A stretch of DNA of 60,906 nucleotides from Spirochaetales bacterium Spiro_05 (GTDB lineage: Bacteria; Spirochaetota; Spirochaetia; Sphaerochaetales; Sphaerochaetaceae). The translations under genes were made by a program, and so were the position numbers. The notes below the pieces were generated by a model. It ran no database searches. It saw only the letters and a program-made list of their open reading frames with translations, and was not told the origin of the DNA. The stretch covers positions 1 through 60,906 of the forward strand of contig LVBG01000004.1 in assembly GCA_001603115.1 (NCBI GenBank). The letters are read 5' to 3'. The stretch's first letter is position 1, and each line of letters begins with the position of its first letter. Positions 25,470 to 34,825 of this stretch are shown piece after piece.

Positions 25470-26129
25470 CTATGCCTGTTTGCGAACCACCGTACCCAGC
25501 TTTCTGAAACTCTCCACCAGATCCTCGTGTCTCACATTTTTGGGATCGAAGCGAAGCAAGCGGAACGTGATCTGGATGCAAAAGCCGATGAGCACAGCAG
25601 AAAGCAATGTCCCCCACCCAAGCAAGCCTCCCATAAGAAAGCCTGCCAAGGTGACACTCACCTCGATAGCGCCCCTGCAGGTACCCACCGAGAAATGTGT
25701 CTTGCGGGAGAGAAGCACCATCAGGCTGTCTCGGGGACCTGCCCCAAAGCCCGAGGAGATGTAGAAGAAGGAAGCAAGGGCGATGACAAAAAGACCGGCA
25801 ACCAGCTGGATGATCCCAAGAATTGGATTGGTGAGCTCTTTAACCAGGTTCGCATCAAGCAAGAGGTTCATGAACAGGCCGACAAACACCATATTGCAGA
25901 GGGTGCCAAAGCCAATCCGTTCTCCGCTTACCATCACCGCCAACCCTATTACGATCCCAACCAAAATCGTGATGGTACCGATTTGCACTCCCATCACCTT
26001 TGCAAGCCCTGCATGGAATACTTCCCAAGGGGCGTACCCGATGTGGGCCTGCATGGTCAACACAATACCAAGCGCATACAGAAACAGACCGAAAAACAAG
26101 CGTACCAGACGTACCAGCGTTGCGTTCAT
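25470..26129 (-). CDS. YczE/YyaS/YitT-family membrane protein
   Basis: This 219-residue protein has five hydrophobic helices. The N-terminal segment G-L-F-L-Y-A-L-G-I-V-L-T-M-Q-A-H-I-G-Y-A-P-W is characteristic of the YczE group, as is the later S-S-G-F-G-A-G-P-R-D-S-L-M-V. ATG 26129 follows a run AGGTAGGGAG. Functions in this group are largely unknown. It is a separate transcription unit or read with the SatD operon; 86 AT-rich bases separate them. Confidence 0.8.
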   Translation of the reverse strand: MNATLVRLVRLFFGLFLYALGIVLTMQAHIGYAPWEVFHAGLAKVMGVQIGTITILVGIVIGLAVMVSGERIGFGTLCNMVFVGLFMNLLLDANLVKELTNPILGIIQLVAGLFVIALASFFYISSGFGAGPRDSLMVLLSRKTHFSVGTCRGAIEVSVTLAGFLMGGLLGWGTLLSAVLIGFCIQITFRLLRFDPKNVRHEDLVESFRKLGTVVRKQA

Positions 26130-26184
26130 ACTCCCTACCTTTCGCCAACCATAGCCAAACTTACAAAAAAAAGATAGAGAGATA

Positions 26185-28221
26185 TCACCAGAATCTCTTC
26201 AGCCCTTCGCTTTGCACCACCCATCCCTCTTCAGGAAAGCCCGGAGCAGGGCCCACACTGCCCTCCCAGCCTCCGGCCATGAGGGCAAGAGCGAGCAGCA
26301 ACGAGCCGTTGCCAGGCAGATAGAGCGGAAGATCGGCCTTCGGCAGCTGTGCATTGTGGCCGTTGGGCGTGTAGGTGTTCTTCGGTGAATCGGCAAGCAG
26401 CAGGTCAAGGGCCAGCTCTCGCCTTCCCAGCCGTGCCGCACACATGGCCATCAAGGGGAAGTCCCAGCCCCAGAGCTCCTCAAGTTTCCAGTGCTTGAGC
26501 ACTCCTTCAAGCGAAGCTTCCATGATGGCAGGATCTATGCCCTGTATGCCAAATAGAGAGAGATTGAAGAGCTGTGAAGGGTGGTCGAAGGCATACGTGC
26601 CGTAGGTGTCAGAGCAATTCTCCTGGGCCAGATAACGCCCATCCCCCACCGGCAGGGGGGAGAGATGCTCCTTCACCTGGATCCACTTGGGATCCGGTTC
26701 CCCACCCATTTCTCGGTATAGCCTGATTCCTTCAGAAAACGCCCAATGAAAATAGGAGAGCTCAAAACTGGGATTCAGCGTAGTTTCCGGATCATGATTC
26801 TCCTGAACAGGAATCACCGGAGGTCCGAGCACATAGGCCTTGCGCCCTTCATCCCACCGCACATAGTCTGCCATGAAGGTGAGCGTCGCATCGATGATGG
26901 GCTTCCATGCTTTCAGGAAGTCGGAATGCGGATTCGTCTTGGCAAGCAAGCTCGCGTAGAAGATCGGATGAGGCTGCTGCCAGATGAGAAGCGTACCGAT
27001 TGAGGAGGGACTGTCATTTCCGCTTGGGTCGGTCATCTTGGGCCAGCGTGCACCCCGATATCCCTGCTGTTCTGCTCGTTTGGTTGCTGAGGGAAGAATG
27101 GAAAGATAGTAGGATAGCGATCGTTCAAAGAGCGAGCCTTGGCCGAACATACAAAAGTGCGCTGCATGCAAGAGATGCATCTCCAGATGAAACTTGCCGT
27201 ACCAGCTGTTGCAAGTCAGCCCGGTTTCAGGTGGAGGGGTATTGCCGCTGCACTGGATCGCCAGCAGATAGCGGGAGAGCATCATGCGCCGCTGCAATTC
27301 CTTTGCACGGCTGTCACTGCTTTGTGAAAAGTCTATACACGCACCATCTTCCCAAAAGGATTCCCAACGTTCAGCATTTGCACGCACTGATGCATCATAG
27401 CCTCTTATCTGCACATGCTGTTCACCTTCACTGAACCGGATGCAGAGCGTAAGTACATCCCCTTCTGGGTAGATCACATAGCTATGCTTTTCAGGGTGCT
27501 CTACGGCAAAAGCCTCCTCTGAGCCAAGACTGAGAGCATAGGTGGTGGCATCCAAGGTATGGATTACGGTACATGCCTTCTCAGAGATGCTTTCCACCCT
27601 ACTTTGATGTGCATCGTCCTTGGTGTAGTCCGAGCCGCTGATCAGATGCGATGCATAAGGGAACGCTATCAGAAGCGCAAGCTTTCTATCCTTTAACCGA
27701 GGGCTTTTCACCTGCACATTGATTTGATCCACCTCCGGGTCACAGCAGGTCGTAACCTGTACCAATTCCCCTTTGAAGGTAAATGAGCTGCGTATCGTTG
27801 CGCTGTAGAGGTCCAGTTCCTGCACTGCATCACTGAGATCGTCTCTTGTGATGCCATCAGCTGAACACAGGCCGATGCGTGCCAGATTGAACCGATGGGG
27901 GTTGACCCTCAGGTCATTGAACAACGCTTCCTGGCCGCTGCTGTCGCTCATGTACCCAACAGTCCGCGTTCCTGCCTGATACTGCTTCAGCCTCAGTAGC
28001 TCATAGTGTGCGGTCTCCTTGCCAGGGTAGCAGTGCAAACCCCAATTTGCCATGGTACAGAGGGGTGTCTTCCCTTCCCGATCATGGAGTATGGTCTGCA
28101 GGCCTGTGCAATCGACGGTGAAGGCAAAGTTGCCGTTTCCCACAGTCAGAAAACTGTCAGGGTCATAACCGGTTACCTTTGGGTTTTGCTGCTGAACCAA
28201 AGCCTTTCTGTTCAGCGACAT
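26185..28221 (-). CDS. predicted intracellular glycoside hydrolase, six-hairpin type
   Basis: This 678-residue protein has no signal peptide. The start V-G-N-G-N-F-A-F-T-V-D-C-T-G-L-Q-T is a common opening of glycosidases with an N-terminal beta-sandwich and an (alpha/alpha)6 barrel (GH65/GH95-like clans). The second half carries barrel features: N-S-W-Y-G-K-F-H-L-E-M-H-L-L-H-A-A, W-Q-Q-P-H-P-I, N-P-S-F-E-L-S-Y-F-H and W-G-W-D-F-P. Glu in H-L-E-M and F-E-L-S are candidate catalytic residues. The exact family and substrate are not known. ATG 28221 follows GGAGGGAG and overlaps the end of the GH43 gene by 10 bases, so the two act together. Confidence 0.65.
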   Translation of the reverse strand: MSLNRKALVQQQNPKVTGYDPDSFLTVGNGNFAFTVDCTGLQTILHDREGKTPLCTMANWGLHCYPGKETAHYELLRLKQYQAGTRTVGYMSDSSGQEALFNDLRVNPHRFNLARIGLCSADGITRDDLSDAVQELDLYSATIRSSFTFKGELVQVTTCCDPEVDQINVQVKSPRLKDRKLALLIAFPYASHLISGSDYTKDDAHQSRVESISEKACTVIHTLDATTYALSLGSEEAFAVEHPEKHSYVIYPEGDVLTLCIRFSEGEQHVQIRGYDASVRANAERWESFWEDGACIDFSQSSDSRAKELQRRMMLSRYLLAIQCSGNTPPPETGLTCNSWYGKFHLEMHLLHAAHFCMFGQGSLFERSLSYYLSILPSATKRAEQQGYRGARWPKMTDPSGNDSPSSIGTLLIWQQPHPIFYASLLAKTNPHSDFLKAWKPIIDATLTFMADYVRWDEGRKAYVLGPPVIPVQENHDPETTLNPSFELSYFHWAFSEGIRLYREMGGEPDPKWIQVKEHLSPLPVGDGRYLAQENCSDTYGTYAFDHPSQLFNLSLFGIQGIDPAIMEASLEGVLKHWKLEELWGWDFPLMAMCAARLGRRELALDLLLADSPKNTYTPNGHNAQLPKADLPLYLPGNGSLLLALALMAGGWEGSVGPAPGFPEEGWVVQSEGLKRFW

Positions 28222-29096
28222 AACAGAGCTCCCTCCATTTCCTCCAGACCGGCAAAGAACGGCCTTTCATTGGGTGTCTTGTTCGGGCTGTGGTACGTGA
28301 GATACAACCTACCGGTGAACGAGGTGAAAATCATGCCATGTCCTCCATCACAGGTAACCAAGGCCTCTTCTGTCTGGATCCAAGGACCGAGAATGGAACC
28401 GCTTTGACTGGTGGCATACCCCATGGCATACCCCTCCTGGGCAACACTGGACCAGAGCATCAGAAGAGCACCCGTCCGGGTAGTGTGCAAAAAGGGTCCA
28501 TCGGTAACCCGTGCATCCATAATGCCACTTCCATCGCGGCGCATCAGCTTTTTCGGCCAAGAGGCCTCACTGGCACGAAACAACAAGATTGGCTCCCCTA
28601 TCGGAGTGCTCAAATCGTCGCTCAAGGGCGTTGCGCAGATTTCACCGTCGTTGACTTGCACCCATTCATGGCAAAAGACAATCCAAGGCTTGTTCAGATG
28701 ATCGACATACAGCGTCCCATCCAGGCACTCCCAGGTTGGAGGAGTCGCCGGTCGGTCGCTGACCGGAAGGAAGGGGCCGCAAGGAGAGTCCGATACCAGA
28801 ATTTGCGTACCCCTGCAGCGATGCTCTGCCTTGAACGAGGCAAACAGGTAGTACCGATTTCCATACCGGTGGACTTCCGGTGCCCAGAAGTTGTGTGTTC
28901 CCCAAAAATTGGGGGGCGGGGTGAATACGGTAAAGGGGCCTTCCCACGCAAGGAGATCTTTGCTCTGATACATCGAAAAGCCAGTGCCTCTCGCCTTCCA
29001 TGGATCCTTGTCCGTGGTTCCGTACAGGTAGTAGACGCTACTCTCAGGATCTGCCAATACAAAGGGGTCCCGCATCTGGATATCGGTCAACTGCAT
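28212..29096 (-). CDS. glycoside hydrolase family 43 protein
   Basis: About 294 residues, five-bladed propeller. The GH43 motifs seen are I-Q-M-R-D-P-F-V (the Asp is the likely base), F-W-A-P-E-V, L-D-G-T-L-Y-V-D and V-T-D-G-P-F-L, followed by L-L-M-L-W-S-S and G-Y-A. No signal peptide is present, so it acts in the cytoplasm on imported oligosaccharides, probably an arabino- or xylo-oligosaccharide. ATG 29096 is chosen because AAGGAG lies 10 bases upstream and the family begins here; in-frame starts at 29123 and 29156 are weaker. It is read with the six-hairpin glycosidase. Confidence 0.85.
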   Translation of the reverse strand: MQLTDIQMRDPFVLADPESSVYYLYGTTDKDPWKARGTGFSMYQSKDLLAWEGPFTVFTPPPNFWGTHNFWAPEVHRYGNRYYLFASFKAEHRCRGTQILVSDSPCGPFLPVSDRPATPPTWECLDGTLYVDHLNKPWIVFCHEWVQVNDGEICATPLSDDLSTPIGEPILLFRASEASWPKKLMRRDGSGIMDARVTDGPFLHTTRTGALLMLWSSVAQEGYAMGYATSQSGSILGPWIQTEEALVTCDGGHGMIFTSFTGRLYLTYHSPNKTPNERPFFAGLEEMEGALLCR

Positions 29097-29183
29097 ACCA
29101 AAAGATCTCCTTCTTCCGCTCATCTTCTGGTACAAGAGTATACTCCAGCTTTGCAAAACGCGAAAGACCGATTACGTGCCCGT

Positions 29184-30428
29184 TCACGGCAGTGGGAAAA
29201 AGACGTTTCCTTGCACCAAACCTTCCACGTAATAGTTCGGTCTCGATTCCTCTTCCATACGCACAAACCGATGGGTATGGAGCGGATGAGCAGGATCGTA
29301 GAAGATGGCTCCCTGTACATGCTTGAGGAAGATGGGCGACAGACCTGCTCCCAAGATGGTCAGTACTCCGTGACGGTTCTCCACAGAAAGCTCCGTGCCA
29401 TCCTCACTCCGGTACCGGCCCTCCAAAAGAGAGAACTCGATGTATCCACTCGATGCATGATTGCAGGAGGCAAGCTCCAAATCAAAGAGTGCTGCACTCA
29501 TGGCATCGGCAAGTTCGGTGATGTCAGGCTCTATCTTGTTCAAGAGGATGATCACCGCCTGCTTTTCTGCAGGATAGATGCGCAAGCAAGCGGCATGGCC
29601 GCTTGCAAGGTGTCCTGTGTGTTCCAGATAGGGCTTCTCGAAAAAAGATCCCCTGTTCCACCCCCAAAGACTGTATGGGTCGCCAAAATACCCGTTGAGC
29701 ACTGCTTGGGCGAAGCGCACCATGTCATTTGCAGTCACCACGACATTACCGGAACCGACAAGCGTGGAAACGTGATAGGGCTTCAGAACCTGTAGATTTT
29801 TGCTGTGTCCCTGTGCCAAGGCCTCCGGGACATGGTGATCCAAAGCCCGGCTTTCACGCATGCCCAGGGGAAGAAAGAGTCTGCTTTCCATCGCCTGGGC
29901 AAAAGATTGCCCGGTGATCGTCTCCAGAATTCTGGCCAATACCTGGTAATTTGCGTTGCTGTATGCGTACCTGCTTCCTTGTTTGCCCATCCCCTTCCGA
30001 TCGATCAGGGAAACCAGCTCAGATAGGGAGATCGCCTCATAGGGATCGACCAGACCAAGGTCGGTGAGGTCACGCACCAATGCGGTGCGGTGGTTGACAA
30101 GAGAGCCAATCGTAAGCGGGGCAAGCGATTTGAGCTGGGGCAGAAACTCTCCTACCCGCTGGTTTTCATCCACCAGATTTTGGAGCGTCATGGCCACCAG
30201 CGGCTTGGTGATCGACCCGAGGCAGAAGAGGGTGTGTTCATCAAAAGCAAGCTGTTTCCTGTGATCTTTGTAGCCGAATTGCCTAAAGAATGTCACTTCC
30301 TCTGCATCAAGAAGCAAGAATACTCCGCTCAGTGCAGTTCTTGCTTCTATTGCAGCAAAGTCTGGGGACATAGCAAAGAGGGAGAAGCAAAGAGTGAGCA
30401 ACAGTGTAAGAAGCAGTACTCTTTTCAC
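29184..30428 (-). CDS. serine hydrolase, class C beta-lactamase/penicillin-binding fold
   Basis: This 414-residue protein has an N-terminal signal peptide (hydrophobic residues 4-18, cleavage near S-L-F-A). Class C-like motifs: S72-I-T-K75 (nucleophile and general base), Y156-S-N158, and H-T-G in L-E-H-T-G-H. The family includes esterases, peptidases and beta-lactamases, so substrate is open. The start is GTG 30428. Between the Shine-Dalgarno sequence and this start lies a run of eight G (plus-strand C 30430-30437), which could vary in length and alter translation. It follows the PII-like gene by 11 bases in the same direction as the RND efflux operon. Confidence 0.85.
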   Translation of the reverse strand: MKRVLLLTLLLTLCFSLFAMSPDFAAIEARTALSGVFLLLDAEEVTFFRQFGYKDHRKQLAFDEHTLFCLGSITKPLVAMTLQNLVDENQRVGEFLPQLKSLAPLTIGSLVNHRTALVRDLTDLGLVDPYEAISLSELVSLIDRKGMGKQGSRYAYSNANYQVLARILETITGQSFAQAMESRLFLPLGMRESRALDHHVPEALAQGHSKNLQVLKPYHVSTLVGSGNVVVTANDMVRFAQAVLNGYFGDPYSLWGWNRGSFFEKPYLEHTGHLASGHAACLRIYPAEKQAVIILLNKIEPDITELADAMSAALFDLELASCNHASSGYIEFSLLEGRYRSEDGTELSVENRHGVLTILGAGLSPIFLKHVQGAIFYDPAHPLHTHRFVRMEEESRPNYYVEGLVQGNVFFPLP

Positions 30429-30429
30429 A

Positions 30430-30437
30430 CCCCCCCC
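30430..30437 (-). repeat. G8 homopolymer in the ribosome-binding region
   Basis: On the minus strand the sequence reads AGGA, then eight G, then T and the GTG start of the serine hydrolase. Gain or loss of G by slippage would change Shine-Dalgarno spacing. In Treponema, poly-G tracts upstream of genes are known to phase-vary; here it is only a possibility. Confidence 0.55.
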
Positions 30438-30439
30438 TC

Positions 30440-30712
30440 CTAGATCACAAAGTACCCAATACCCTCATGGTCATACTTCTTCTTCACCAGCTCAAGGGCG
30501 GCCTCTATCCGGGTGAGCAAGCCATGCTCACAGTAGATGATGAGAATGAAATTCTCTTCCGGCCATACCTCATCACCAAGCTTGGGGGTGGTAGAACCTC
30601 TGCCGTGCGCTGTGGGGATGATGGTATAGTGCATGGGAACCTCATAGTGTTCCAACGCTTCCAGTACATCGTCCAGGATTGCCTGGGCGGCAATGATTTC
30701 CACTCTTCTCAT
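30440..30712 (-). CDS. PII-superfamily (GlnB-like) protein
   Basis: This 90-residue protein is shorter than GlnB (about 112). The secondary-structure order and motifs fit a ferredoxin-like PII fold: start R-R-V-E-I-I-A-A-Q, then Y-T-I-I-P-T-A-H-G-R-G with the glycine-rich turn, and a last strand ending I-G-Y-F-V-I. The uridylylation Tyr region (T-loop) seems shortened. Such PII-like proteins are found next to RND efflux genes in several bacteria (from memory). It begins 1 base after the RND stop with its GAGGAG site inside the RND gene, so it is part of that operon. It may sense a nucleotide or metal and modulate the pump. Confidence 0.7.
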   Translation of the reverse strand: MRRVEIIAAQAILDDVLEALEHYEVPMHYTIIPTAHGRGSTTPKLGDEVWPEENFILIIYCEHGLLTRIEAALELVKKKYDHEGIGYFVI

Positions 30713-30713
30713 C

Positions 30714-33700
30714 CTAAAGCTCCTCTACGTAGGACTCGATGCTTTCGACATCCTTCTTCTTCTTGTCTTTGTTGAAGAGGGCATAGAGCACCGGGGTGAA
30801 GAAGATGGTCATCAACGTGCTGATCGCCATCCCACCGATGATGGTCTGCCCTATCGGCTGAATCTGCTCGGCTCCCTGTCCTCCGAAGAAGGCAAGGGGG
30901 ATCATACCGAAAATTGTGGTCAAGCTGGTCATGAGAATCGGCTTGAGTCGGTTTCCTCCTGCCTCAATACAGGCTTGCCTGATGGGAAGTCCACGCTTAC
31001 GAAGCAAGTTGATGTACTCGATGAGTACAATGCCGTTGTTTACGACAATACCGGCTAGGATGACGATGCCAATTGCACTGATCAGGCTGAAGGTCTCCCC
31101 GGTAATCAGGTAGAGGGCCACCACACCGACCATCATCAGCGGCATGGACAAGAGGACGATGAAGGGGTTGCGGAAGGACTCAAAAAGGGAAGCCATGACA
31201 CCGAACACCAGAATGACAGCCAAGACAAAGATCAAGATCACCTGGTTGAACATCTGGCTCATATCGGCGAAGTCACCTCCGTACTCGAGGAACACCTCAT
31301 CGGAGAGAGGGAGCTTCTCGGCAAGCAGTGCCTTGATATCAGCCTCTGCCTGGCTGGAGGCGTATCCGTCAGCCAAACCTCCGACCACGTGCACCGTTCT
31401 CATCTCGTTCTCACGGCTGATGGAAACAGGTCCAGTCGACCGTTCCAAGGTGGCGAGGTTGTCCAAGCTTATCTTCTCGCCCATCGCGTTGCGTACAAAG
31501 ATGCGCTTCAGATCCAGTTCGCTGGAGCGGTCCGATTTCTGGAGCATCACCACCACATCGGTGTCATTGCCATTCTGTTTCAGCTGGGTTGCGGTCATCC
31601 CGTTTACACTGTTGCTGATTTCGGTAGCGATGGTCTGCATGGTAAGTCCGTATGCATACGCTCGTTCCCGGTCAATTTTTATGTGCAACTCAGGAAGGCC
31701 CTTGTTGAAATCAGTTCGGATTTCCTTGATGTTCGGCAGGTTATCCTCAATGAGGTCCCGAATCTGCTCTGCAGTCGCTACGGCAAGGTCCAGGTCGTCG
31801 CTCTTCACCGTCACATCGACGGGATTGAGGTTGCCCAGCCCCATGGACATTTGGGAGAAGGAGAAAGAGGCTGCAGGATAGAGGTCGAAGTAGCGCCTCA
31901 ACTTCTCCTGGACTTGGAGCATGGTATCCACGCCCTCCTCATCCTCAAGCAAGGAGATTTGCAAAGAACCGCTGTTGGTTCCCCCGCCTCCAAACAGGCC
32001 ACCGCCGCCAATGGTGACGATGATGTCCTTGTATCCCTTGATGTCCACCCTCGCCTTGTCTTCCAGATCCTTCAGCAGGCTTTCGGTGGTTTGCAGGGTT
32101 GTTCCCTGCGGCAGGGTGACAGTCAAAGAGACTGAGGTCTCACTCATGGTTGGATAGAGCGAACGATGCATGGCCCCAAAGGCCTGGAAAGTCAGTACCA
32201 GGATCAAGGCGACCAGAAGGACAGTAAGCCACTTGTAGGAGAGCAACAAGCCAAGGATTCGCTTGTAACCGCGGTCGAGAGCCTCGAATGCAGCTTCAGC
32301 CTTATCGTCGATGAAGCGAAGCAGACGGATCTTCAGAGGCTTCTGCTTACGGGTGTAAACGCGTACATAACTGCTGGTAAGCACCGGGATGAGGGTGACT
32401 GAGACGATCAGCGATGCAAGCAAGCTGATGATGATGGTTCCCGCCATCGGGGTAATCATCTCTCCAAGCATCTCCAGGTTGCTGCGCAGCATCACCATCG
32501 GCACGAAGACACAGACGGTGGTCAGCGTCGAAGCAGAGATGGAGACGATCATCTCCTTGGTGCCAAGGATTGCCGCTGCATGCAGCTTTGCCCCTCGCTC
32601 GCGGTAGCGGAAGATGTTCTCCAATACGACGATGGAGCTGTCTACCGTCATGCCCAGCCCCAATATGAGGCCGGTCAGGGTCATGAGGTTGAGCGAATAG
32701 CCCATGAAGAACATCACCAAGACGGTGAGCAGCATGGAAATTGGTATGGATATGCCTATGATGAACGTAGATTTCAGACTCCTGAGGAAGATGAACAGCA
32801 CCACCATGACCAGGGCGACACCGTACAGCAAACTCTGGTACACCGTGTTGATCGTAGACTCTATCATCGAGGTGGTGTCTACAATGACTTCCAGGCTCAT
32901 GCCCTTCGGCAGTTCCTTGTTGAGGTCGACGATGAGGTCGTTGATGCGCTTTGCAACCTGGACGCTGTTGGCATCCGACTCCTTGGAGACGGAGATGTAC
33001 ACACCCGGTTCCCCATTGATGTACACCCTACTGGTGGCATCGCGGTACGCATACGAGATGGTTGCGATGTCTGAAAGACGCACCACACTCGAACCGATCA
33101 CATTCCCCTTTGCATCATACTTGGGGAAAGAGGTTACCATGGTCTTTTCAATCTGATCGAGGGAAGTGAACTGTGCATCGGTACGCAAGAGATAGGACAA
33201 ATCGCCTTCAATGAGCGACCCAGCCCCTACCTGCAGGTTCTGCGGATTGAGGGCATAGGCAACCTGAGAGAGCGTAAGGCCGTAGGCGTCCAGACGGTTC
33301 TGGTCGATGGCTACTTGGATGAAAGCATCCTGCCCACCGTTGATCGAGGTTGAGGAGACCCCGGCTACTCGTTCAAGGCGGTTCTGGACAAAGTCCTTCA
33401 CCACCTCACGCAGTTCATTGGCATCCTGCCCATCAGAACCACGCAAGGCGATGTTCATGACCGGCATCATATTGGTGTTCAGCTTGAAGATTGAGGGTTT
33501 GGTTGCATCCTCGGGAAACATGTCCCCGAAGAGGTTGAGGTTGTCGTTGATCGACTGGCTTGCCTTGTCCAGGTCGGTACCATAGGCGAACTCCAACATG
33601 ACCATCGATACCCCTTCTGAGGAAGTCGAGCTGATGGTCTTGATACCCCCGACATTCGATACCCCACTCTCAATGAGTTTGGTAACCCTGCTTTCCATCG

Positions 33701-33872
33701 TCTCAGGACTCGCACCTTGGTAGGTGGAGTAGACGATGACCATGGGCAGGTCCATCTCAGGAAACAGTTCCACAGCCAGATTTGGATAGACCACCAAGGC
33801 AAGTGCTACCAGCAAGAGGTAGATGACGATGATGGTGGTCGGCCTGCGGACTACAGTATTGGTAATGCTCAT
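30714..33872 (-). CDS. RND efflux transporter, inner-membrane permease
   Basis: This 1052-residue protein is the normal length for AcrB-type pumps. It has 12 membrane helices in two halves, each following a large periplasmic loop. The recognisable parts are P-N-L-A-V-E-L-F-P-E-M-D-L-P at the N-terminus, helix-4 G-L-G-M-T-V-D-S-S-I-V-V-L-E-N and helix-10/11 G-I-V-V-N-N-G-I-V-L-I-E-Y. In AcrB helix 4 carries two Asp (D-D); here one is replaced by Ser (V-D-S), as seen in SwrC-like pumps. It works with the adaptor and TolC-like protein encoded just upstream on the same strand. Substrates are not predictable. Confidence 0.95.
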   Translation of the reverse strand: MSITNTVVRRPTTIIVIYLLLVALALVVYPNLAVELFPEMDLPMVIVYSTYQGASPETMESRVTKLIESGVSNVGGIKTISSTSSEGVSMVMLEFAYGTDLDKASQSINDNLNLFGDMFPEDATKPSIFKLNTNMMPVMNIALRGSDGQDANELREVVKDFVQNRLERVAGVSSTSINGGQDAFIQVAIDQNRLDAYGLTLSQVAYALNPQNLQVGAGSLIEGDLSYLLRTDAQFTSLDQIEKTMVTSFPKYDAKGNVIGSSVVRLSDIATISYAYRDATSRVYINGEPGVYISVSKESDANSVQVAKRINDLIVDLNKELPKGMSLEVIVDTTSMIESTINTVYQSLLYGVALVMVVLFIFLRSLKSTFIIGISIPISMLLTVLVMFFMGYSLNLMTLTGLILGLGMTVDSSIVVLENIFRYRERGAKLHAAAILGTKEMIVSISASTLTTVCVFVPMVMLRSNLEMLGEMITPMAGTIIISLLASLIVSVTLIPVLTSSYVRVYTRKQKPLKIRLLRFIDDKAEAAFEALDRGYKRILGLLLSYKWLTVLLVALILVLTFQAFGAMHRSLYPTMSETSVSLTVTLPQGTTLQTTESLLKDLEDKARVDIKGYKDIIVTIGGGGLFGGGGTNSGSLQISLLEDEEGVDTMLQVQEKLRRYFDLYPAASFSFSQMSMGLGNLNPVDVTVKSDDLDLAVATAEQIRDLIEDNLPNIKEIRTDFNKGLPELHIKIDRERAYAYGLTMQTIATEISNSVNGMTATQLKQNGNDTDVVVMLQKSDRSSELDLKRIFVRNAMGEKISLDNLATLERSTGPVSISRENEMRTVHVVGGLADGYASSQAEADIKALLAEKLPLSDEVFLEYGGDFADMSQMFNQVILIFVLAVILVFGVMASLFESFRNPFIVLLSMPLMMVGVVALYLITGETFSLISAIGIVILAGIVVNNGIVLIEYINLLRKRGLPIRQACIEAGGNRLKPILMTSLTTIFGMIPLAFFGGQGAEQIQPIGQTIIGGMAISTLMTIFFTPVLYALFNKDKKKKDVESIESYVEEL

Positions 33873-33887
33873 AGATTGATTCCTTTC

Positions 33888-34823
33888 TTACTGAAGTACT
33901 CGCACCAGCGTACCTTCGGTAAGGAGGCTCTGGCCTTCAGTGACCAGAAGATCGCCTACGTTGAGGCCCTCTTTGATCTCGATCATGTCTTCCACCTGCA
34001 AGCCGACCTCGACAGGTACGCGATGGGCTGTATTTGTTTCGTCCACAATGTACAGATATGCTTGGTTTCCACTGTACAGCAGAGCTGAGCGAGGAATTGC
34101 GATGATTGAATCAAGATGTTCGGTATACAGCGTGATGGTTGGGAACATCCCACTCTTGATCTTTCTCATCTCATCCTCAAACACAAGCCCTACTTCCAGT
34201 GTTCTGGAAGCAGGATTGAGCACAGGGCTCAAGCGCGAAACGACAGCCGGGAAGGTTTCATTCGGATAGGCTTTGAAGGTAAGATCGGCTTTTGTTCCGA
34301 TAGTCACACTGCCAATATGGCGTTCAGCGATGTCGGTAACCACTTCAAGGTTCTCAAGCATGCCGATGCGAACCAAGGGAGCTTGCATGCTCACCCCTGC
34401 CCCTACCACAAAAGGAAGCGCAAGGACCGTGCCGCTTGCGGGAGCCTTCACAGCAACTTCCTTGTAGACAACGCCGGGACGAGAGGGGTCGATGGTGGCG
34501 ATCACCTGATCTTTTTCCACCCGCTGTCCAACACTGACAGTGAGCGTTCTCAGCGTTCCGGTCACTTCAGGGTAGACGTCGAGAGAACTGGGGTCGATGA
34601 CACTGCCATTGGTCCGGATGGTATTCTGCAGATTGGATTGTGCTACCTCAAGAACCCTGACCGGCACGGAAACCTGTTCTGTCGACTCCTCGACCACTTG
34701 CTGGGGAGCAAGGCTCTTGAGGTATTGGAAGGGATTGATGACTACCAGTGCGGTAGCCAGAATGATGAGGATAATCAGGATGATGAGTCCTGCTATGCGT
34801 TTCTTGGATCTTTGCTTTGCCAT
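33888..34823 (-). CDS. RND efflux periplasmic adaptor (membrane fusion protein)
   Basis: This 311-residue protein has an N-terminal signal/anchor helix (I-A-G-L-I-I-L-I-I-L-I-I-L-A) and a biotinyl-lipoyl-like region (G-T-V-L-A-L-P-F-V-V-G-A-G). Beta-barrel and membrane-proximal domains end in G-L-N-V-G-D-L-L-V-T-E-G-Q. It is shorter than AcrA because the alpha-hairpin is small or missing. It bridges the RND pump and the TolC-like channel. It starts 2 bases after the TolC stop and ends 15 bases before the pump start, confirming an operon. Confidence 0.9.
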   Translation of the reverse strand: MAKQRSKKRIAGLIILIILIILATALVVINPFQYLKSLAPQQVVEESTEQVSVPVRVLEVAQSNLQNTIRTNGSVIDPSSLDVYPEVTGTLRTLTVSVGQRVEKDQVIATIDPSRPGVVYKEVAVKAPASGTVLALPFVVGAGVSMQAPLVRIGMLENLEVVTDIAERHIGSVTIGTKADLTFKAYPNETFPAVVSRLSPVLNPASRTLEVGLVFEDEMRKIKSGMFPTITLYTEHLDSIIAIPRSALLYSGNQAYLYIVDETNTAHRVPVEVGLQVEDMIEIKEGLNVGDLLVTEGQSLLTEGTLVRVLQ

Positions 34824-34825
34824 GA

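Noticed and set aside
28290..29795. 501-codon plus-strand frame across the glycosidase and serine hydrolase genes
   Set aside because: It runs antisense through two well-supported genes and their intergenic gap. Its composition (Arg, His and Gln rich) looks like a shadow frame.
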